Source: Tychonema sp. LEGE 06208
GTDB lineage: Bacteria; Cyanobacteriota; Cyanobacteriia; Cyanobacteriales; Microcoleaceae
Length of the DNA stretch: 54,855 nt
Direction: 5' to 3'
NCBI RefSeq assembly: GCF_015207505.1
Contig: NZ_JADEWT010000032.1
Span: forward strand, 1-54,855
A model generated the notes under the pieces. It was not told the DNA's origin. It made no database searches and saw nothing but the letters and a program-made list of their open reading frames with translations. The translations under genes were made by a program, and so were the position numbers. Positions 52,241 through 54,855 of the stretch are shown piece by piece; position 1 is the first letter of the stretch, and each line of letters begins with the position of its first letter.

Positions 52241-52335
52241 AGGACGCGGCAGTGCCGTTTCCCTACGGATCGAGGACGCGGCAGTGCCGTTTCCCTACGG
52301 ATCGAGGACACGGCAGTGCCGTTTCCCTACGGATT
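52241..52335 (+). repeat. Three tandem copies of a 32-bp GTGCCGTTTCCCTACGG repeat
   Basis: Copies start at 52241, 52273 and 52305; each reads AGGACGCGGCAGTGCCGTTT then CCCTACGGATCG, with one G/A difference in the third, which ends near 52335. The unit resembles one half of the GTAGGGACACGGC palindrome at 11829. The array lies between two glycosyltransferase genes and is open in one frame by chance. Confidence 0.9.
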
Positions 52336-52371
52336 ATTCGTTACCCATTAAAATTATTTTTTACTCAAAGC

Positions 52372-53442
52372 GTGTCCAATCAACTTTTAATCAATTTGTC
52401 TTTCTTAACTCCCGAACCTACGGGAATCGGAACCTATGCCGCCAATCTTTTCCCGCAACTACAACAGCTAGAACCAACATTACTCGCTTCCCAGCAAATT
52501 GATAATTATAGTTGCTATCAAATCCCCGAAACTCTGACACCGAATCGCGGCCCGAAAGGACAAATTAACAGGCTGCTGTGGACTCAATTTGAATTACCCC
52601 AAATTTATAATAAATTGCAGTCAAACCTAATTTTTTCCCCAATTCCCGAAGCACCTTTATATTCAAAATGCCGCTACATTGTTACGGTACATGATTTAAT
52701 TCCTTTGCGGTTTCCCCAAAAACTTTCTCGTTTGACGGCTTATTTTCGCTACTACATACCGCAGGTTTTGCGGCAAGCGGAACACATTATTTGTGATTCT
52801 GAAGCAACGGCGACAGATGTTGCTAACTTTTACCAAATCCCGCGTCAGAAAATGACCGCAATTCCCCTAGCTTGCGATAATATTAATTTTAGATATCTCG
52901 ACTTGCCCGCCAAAAATTATTTTCTTTATACCGGCAGACACGATCCTTACAAAAACTTAGAAAGATTAATCGCTGCATTTGCGAGTTTAGCCGATCGCGC
53001 CAACTACGAATTGTGGCTGGCGGGGCCTCCCAACGCCTACACAGCGCAGTCGATCGCCCAAGTTGAAGAATTAGGCTTACAATCTTCAGTAAAGTTTCTC
53101 GGTTACGTTGCCTATGCTCAATTGCCCGTACTAATGAATCAGGCGATCGCCCTCGTATTTCCCACACTTTGGGAAGGATTCGGCTTGCCAATTTTGGAAG
53201 CAATGGCCTGCGGTACACCAGTCATCACTTCCAACCTGTCATCAATGCCAGAAGTCGCCGGAGATGCAGCATTATTAGTCAATCCTTACAGCGTTGGAGA
53301 AATTGCCCACGCCATGCAAACAATAGCCAGAGATTCCAAAGTGCGATCGAACTTAAAAAAAGCTAGCTTAGCACGAGCAAATCAATTTAGCTGGAAAAAA
53401 ACCGGAGAAGCAACCGCCAACATCTTGCAAAAATACCTTTAA
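52372..53442 (+). CDS. GT4-family glycosyltransferase, copy 1
   Basis: A 356-residue GT-B fold mannosyltransferase-like enzyme. It has [20 protein letters not shown] at the start, [36 protein letters not shown], and [20 protein letters not shown] with the two glutamates of the EX7E motif. I start it at GTG 52372, because the paralogue at 53527 begins with the same [11 protein letters not shown]; the frame is open back through the 32-bp repeats but that part has no homology. Ribosome binding sequence is weak. Confidence 0.87.
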   Translation: MSNQLLINLSFLTPEPTGIGTYAANLFPQLQQLEPTLLASQQIDNYSCYQIPETLTPNRGPKGQINRLLWTQFELPQIYNKLQSNLIFSPIPEAPLYSKCRYIVTVHDLIPLRFPQKLSRLTAYFRYYIPQVLRQAEHIICDSEATATDVANFYQIPRQKMTAIPLACDNINFRYLDLPAKNYFLYTGRHDPYKNLERLIAAFASLADRANYELWLAGPPNAYTAQSIAQVEELGLQSSVKFLGYVAYAQLPVLMNQAIALVFPTLWEGFGLPILEAMACGTPVITSNLSSMPEVAGDAALLVNPYSVGEIAHAMQTIARDSKVRSNLKKASLARANQFSWKKTGEATANILQKYL

Positions 53443-53526
53443 AACCTCCCTCTCTGCGCCCTCTGCGCCCTCTGCGGTTAAATAAAAAAAAATCCCACCA
53501 CAAAACCGCAATCTAAATATTATCCC

Positions 53527-54609
53527 ATGTCCAATCCCCAATCCAACCTGCTAATTAATCTTTCCTTCCTAATTTCTCAACCAACAGGCTTAGCCATCTA
53601 TGCCAAAAACCTATTTCCCCACCTAAATCCTCTCAATCCCACCTTACTTACAGCCCAGAATTTCCCCAACAATAACTGCTACGAAATTCCCGCCAACCTC
53701 ACACCCGAACAAGGAAGCAGAGGACACATCAATCGATTGCTGTGGACACAAACCCAACTACCCAAAATTTACAAACAGCTAAAATCTAACTTATTATTTT
53801 CTCCAATTCCCGAAGCTCCTTTATTTGCAGGTTGTCGCTATATAATTACAGTACACGACCTAATAGCGCTGCGATTTCCCCGCCGCTTCGATCCGCTGAC
53901 ACCTTATCACCGCTACTACATTCCGCAAGTGCTGCGACAGGCTGAACATATCATCTGCGATTCCGAATCGACGGCCAACGATCTCATGAATTTTTGCAAG
54001 ATTCCCAGTTCTTTGATTTCGCGAATTTTTCCCGGCTATGATGCGAGTTTTTTTAAGTTTCTAGACTTACCAACAAGCAATTATTTTCTTTATATGGGCC
54101 GCCACAATCCCCATAAAAACGTGCAGCGAGTTGTATCAGCCTTTGCAGCTTTACCCAAGAATTCCGAGTACGAATTGTGGATAACAGGTTCCGAAGATCG
54201 GCGCTATACGCCGCTGCTGAAGGCGCAGGTTCAAGAATTGGGATTGTTCGATCGAGTAAAATTTCTAGATTATCTCCCGGCGGCTGATTTGCCCAAAGTC
54301 ATCAATCGGGCGATCGCCCTGCTATTCCCCAGTCTTTGGGAAGGATTCGGCCTCCCCGTACTCGAAGCAATGGCCTGTGGCACTCCTGTTATCACCTCTA
54401 ACCTATCTTCGATGCCAGAAGTCGCGGGGGACGGCGCACTGTTAGTCAATCCCTACAGCCTCCAGGAAATAGCCTCTGCTATGCAAGAGCTTGCAACGGA
54501 TGCCAAAGCTCGATCGCACTTGCGGCAACTCGGTTTGGCCAGAGCAAAACAATTTAGCTGGGAAAAGACAGGCCGGGAAACTGCTGCTATTCTCGATCGA
54601 TATCTTTAA
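53527..54609 (+). CDS. GT4-family glycosyltransferase, copy 2
   Basis: A 360-residue paralogue of the preceding gene, colinear along its length ([72 protein letters not shown]). The stretch [20 protein letters not shown] is identical in both. Third-codon positions differ widely, so the duplication is not recent. The pair may add consecutive similar sugars with different acceptors. Confidence 0.9.
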   Translation: MSNPQSNLLINLSFLISQPTGLAIYAKNLFPHLNPLNPTLLTAQNFPNNNCYEIPANLTPEQGSRGHINRLLWTQTQLPKIYKQLKSNLLFSPIPEAPLFAGCRYIITVHDLIALRFPRRFDPLTPYHRYYIPQVLRQAEHIICDSESTANDLMNFCKIPSSLISRIFPGYDASFFKFLDLPTSNYFLYMGRHNPHKNVQRVVSAFAALPKNSEYELWITGSEDRRYTPLLKAQVQELGLFDRVKFLDYLPAADLPKVINRAIALLFPSLWEGFGLPVLEAMACGTPVITSNLSSMPEVAGDGALLVNPYSLQEIASAMQELATDAKARSHLRQLGLARAKQFSWEKTGRETAAILDRYL

Positions 54610-54613
54610 TGAA

Positions 54614-54855
54614 GGAAGAAGTCATTAGTCATTAGTCATCAGTCATTAGTCATCAGTCATTAGTGTTGTCGCCTCCGAGCTTTCCGTACAACGTCATCAG
54701 TCCGAGGGAAGAGGGAAGAAGGAAGACGGGAGAGCGAAGACGGGAGAGGGAGAGGGAAGAAGGAAGACGGGAGAGGGAAGAGGGAAGAAGGAAGAGGGAA
54801 GCAGGAAGATTTTTCCAATCTCCCCCTCTCCCAATCTCCCCCTCTCCCCCTCTCC
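54614..54855. repeat. Repeat cluster at window end
   Basis: AGTCATT heptamers (54622-54663), an inverted copy of the 2243 element (54668-54705), then GGGAGAGGGAAGAAGGAAGA-type purine-rich repeats and CTCTCCC units to the end. It closes the glycan cluster; no gene is visible. Confidence 0.88.

Noticed and set aside
52075-52371. Long N-terminal extension of the GT4 gene through the 32-bp repeats
   Set aside because: The paralogue starts at the equivalent of 52372, and the extension overlaps the preceding gene and a tandem repeat.

Overview
The window looks like chromosomal DNA of a filamentous, probably non-heterocystous cyanobacterium of the Microcoleus/Oscillatoria type. The evidence is the dense HIP1-type octamers (GCGATCGC and relatives), a SigC-type group 2 sigma factor, a FurA-like regulator, a Ycf46-type AAA protein, a cyanobacterial MntC with its redox cysteine pair, and intergenic DNA full of heptanucleotide tandem repeats and small palindromic elements. 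The genus is an inference; the phylum is well supported.

Layout. 0.4-6 kb is a metal block: a minus-strand mntCAB-type manganese ABC transporter, a cobalamin-type riboswitch core in front of an uncharacterised methyltransferase, and a CbiO-type ECF ATPase behind long heptamer repeats. 6-6.5 kb is a BrnT/BrnA toxin-antitoxin pair. 7-9.7 kb is a four-gene minus-strand set of peptidoglycan-acting proteins without signal peptides (PGRP-type amidase, goose-type lysozyme, small peptidoglycan-binding protein, M15 peptidase). Copies of an unusual dispersed repeat lie on both sides of it. A STAND/NB-ARC ATPase without sensor repeats diverges from it at 10.5 kb. 12-17 kb holds housekeeping genes: larC, a Sua5/YciO protein, a DUF427 protein and recQ. 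17-18.1 kb has a decayed AAA ATPase and a second toxin-antitoxin-like pair between 28-bp direct repeats. 18.3-22.6 kb is a four-gene minus-strand operon of coiled-coil and membrane proteins of unknown function, divergent from a second sensor-less NB-ARC ATPase that is translationally coupled to an exonuclease III gene.

25-42 kb is mostly core: a Ycf39-like reductase, an EAL phosphodiesterase, tRNA-Pro(CGG), lipA, sigC, furA, a secreted protein with five peptidoglycan-binding repeats, a 58-aa membrane protein, an SH3b protein, ycf46, and the conserved rpmH-rnpA-PH protein-yidC-khpB-DUF177 cluster on the minus strand. 41-47 kb has two DUF433/PIN-like toxin-antitoxin pairs, a hotdog-fold protein, a HlyD/EmrA adaptor with a divergent-looking MarR regulator, and a second methyltransferase. 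47-54.6 kb is a D-Ala-D-Ala dipeptidase and a polysaccharide locus (nucleotidyltransferase, coiled-coil protein, two-domain glycosyltransferase, two paralogous GT4 enzymes).

The strongest candidates for an undescribed system are the two divergent arrangements of a sensor-less NB-ARC ATPase facing an envelope-directed operon (7-11.8 kb and 18.3-25 kb). The flanking repeats and nearby toxin-antitoxin genes suggest accessory, possibly defensive, islands. A second theme is intergenic-type repeats that have become part of reading frames (larC, the second NB-ARC gene, the mntC N-terminus). All functional readings come from motif recognition by eye; no database search was possible.
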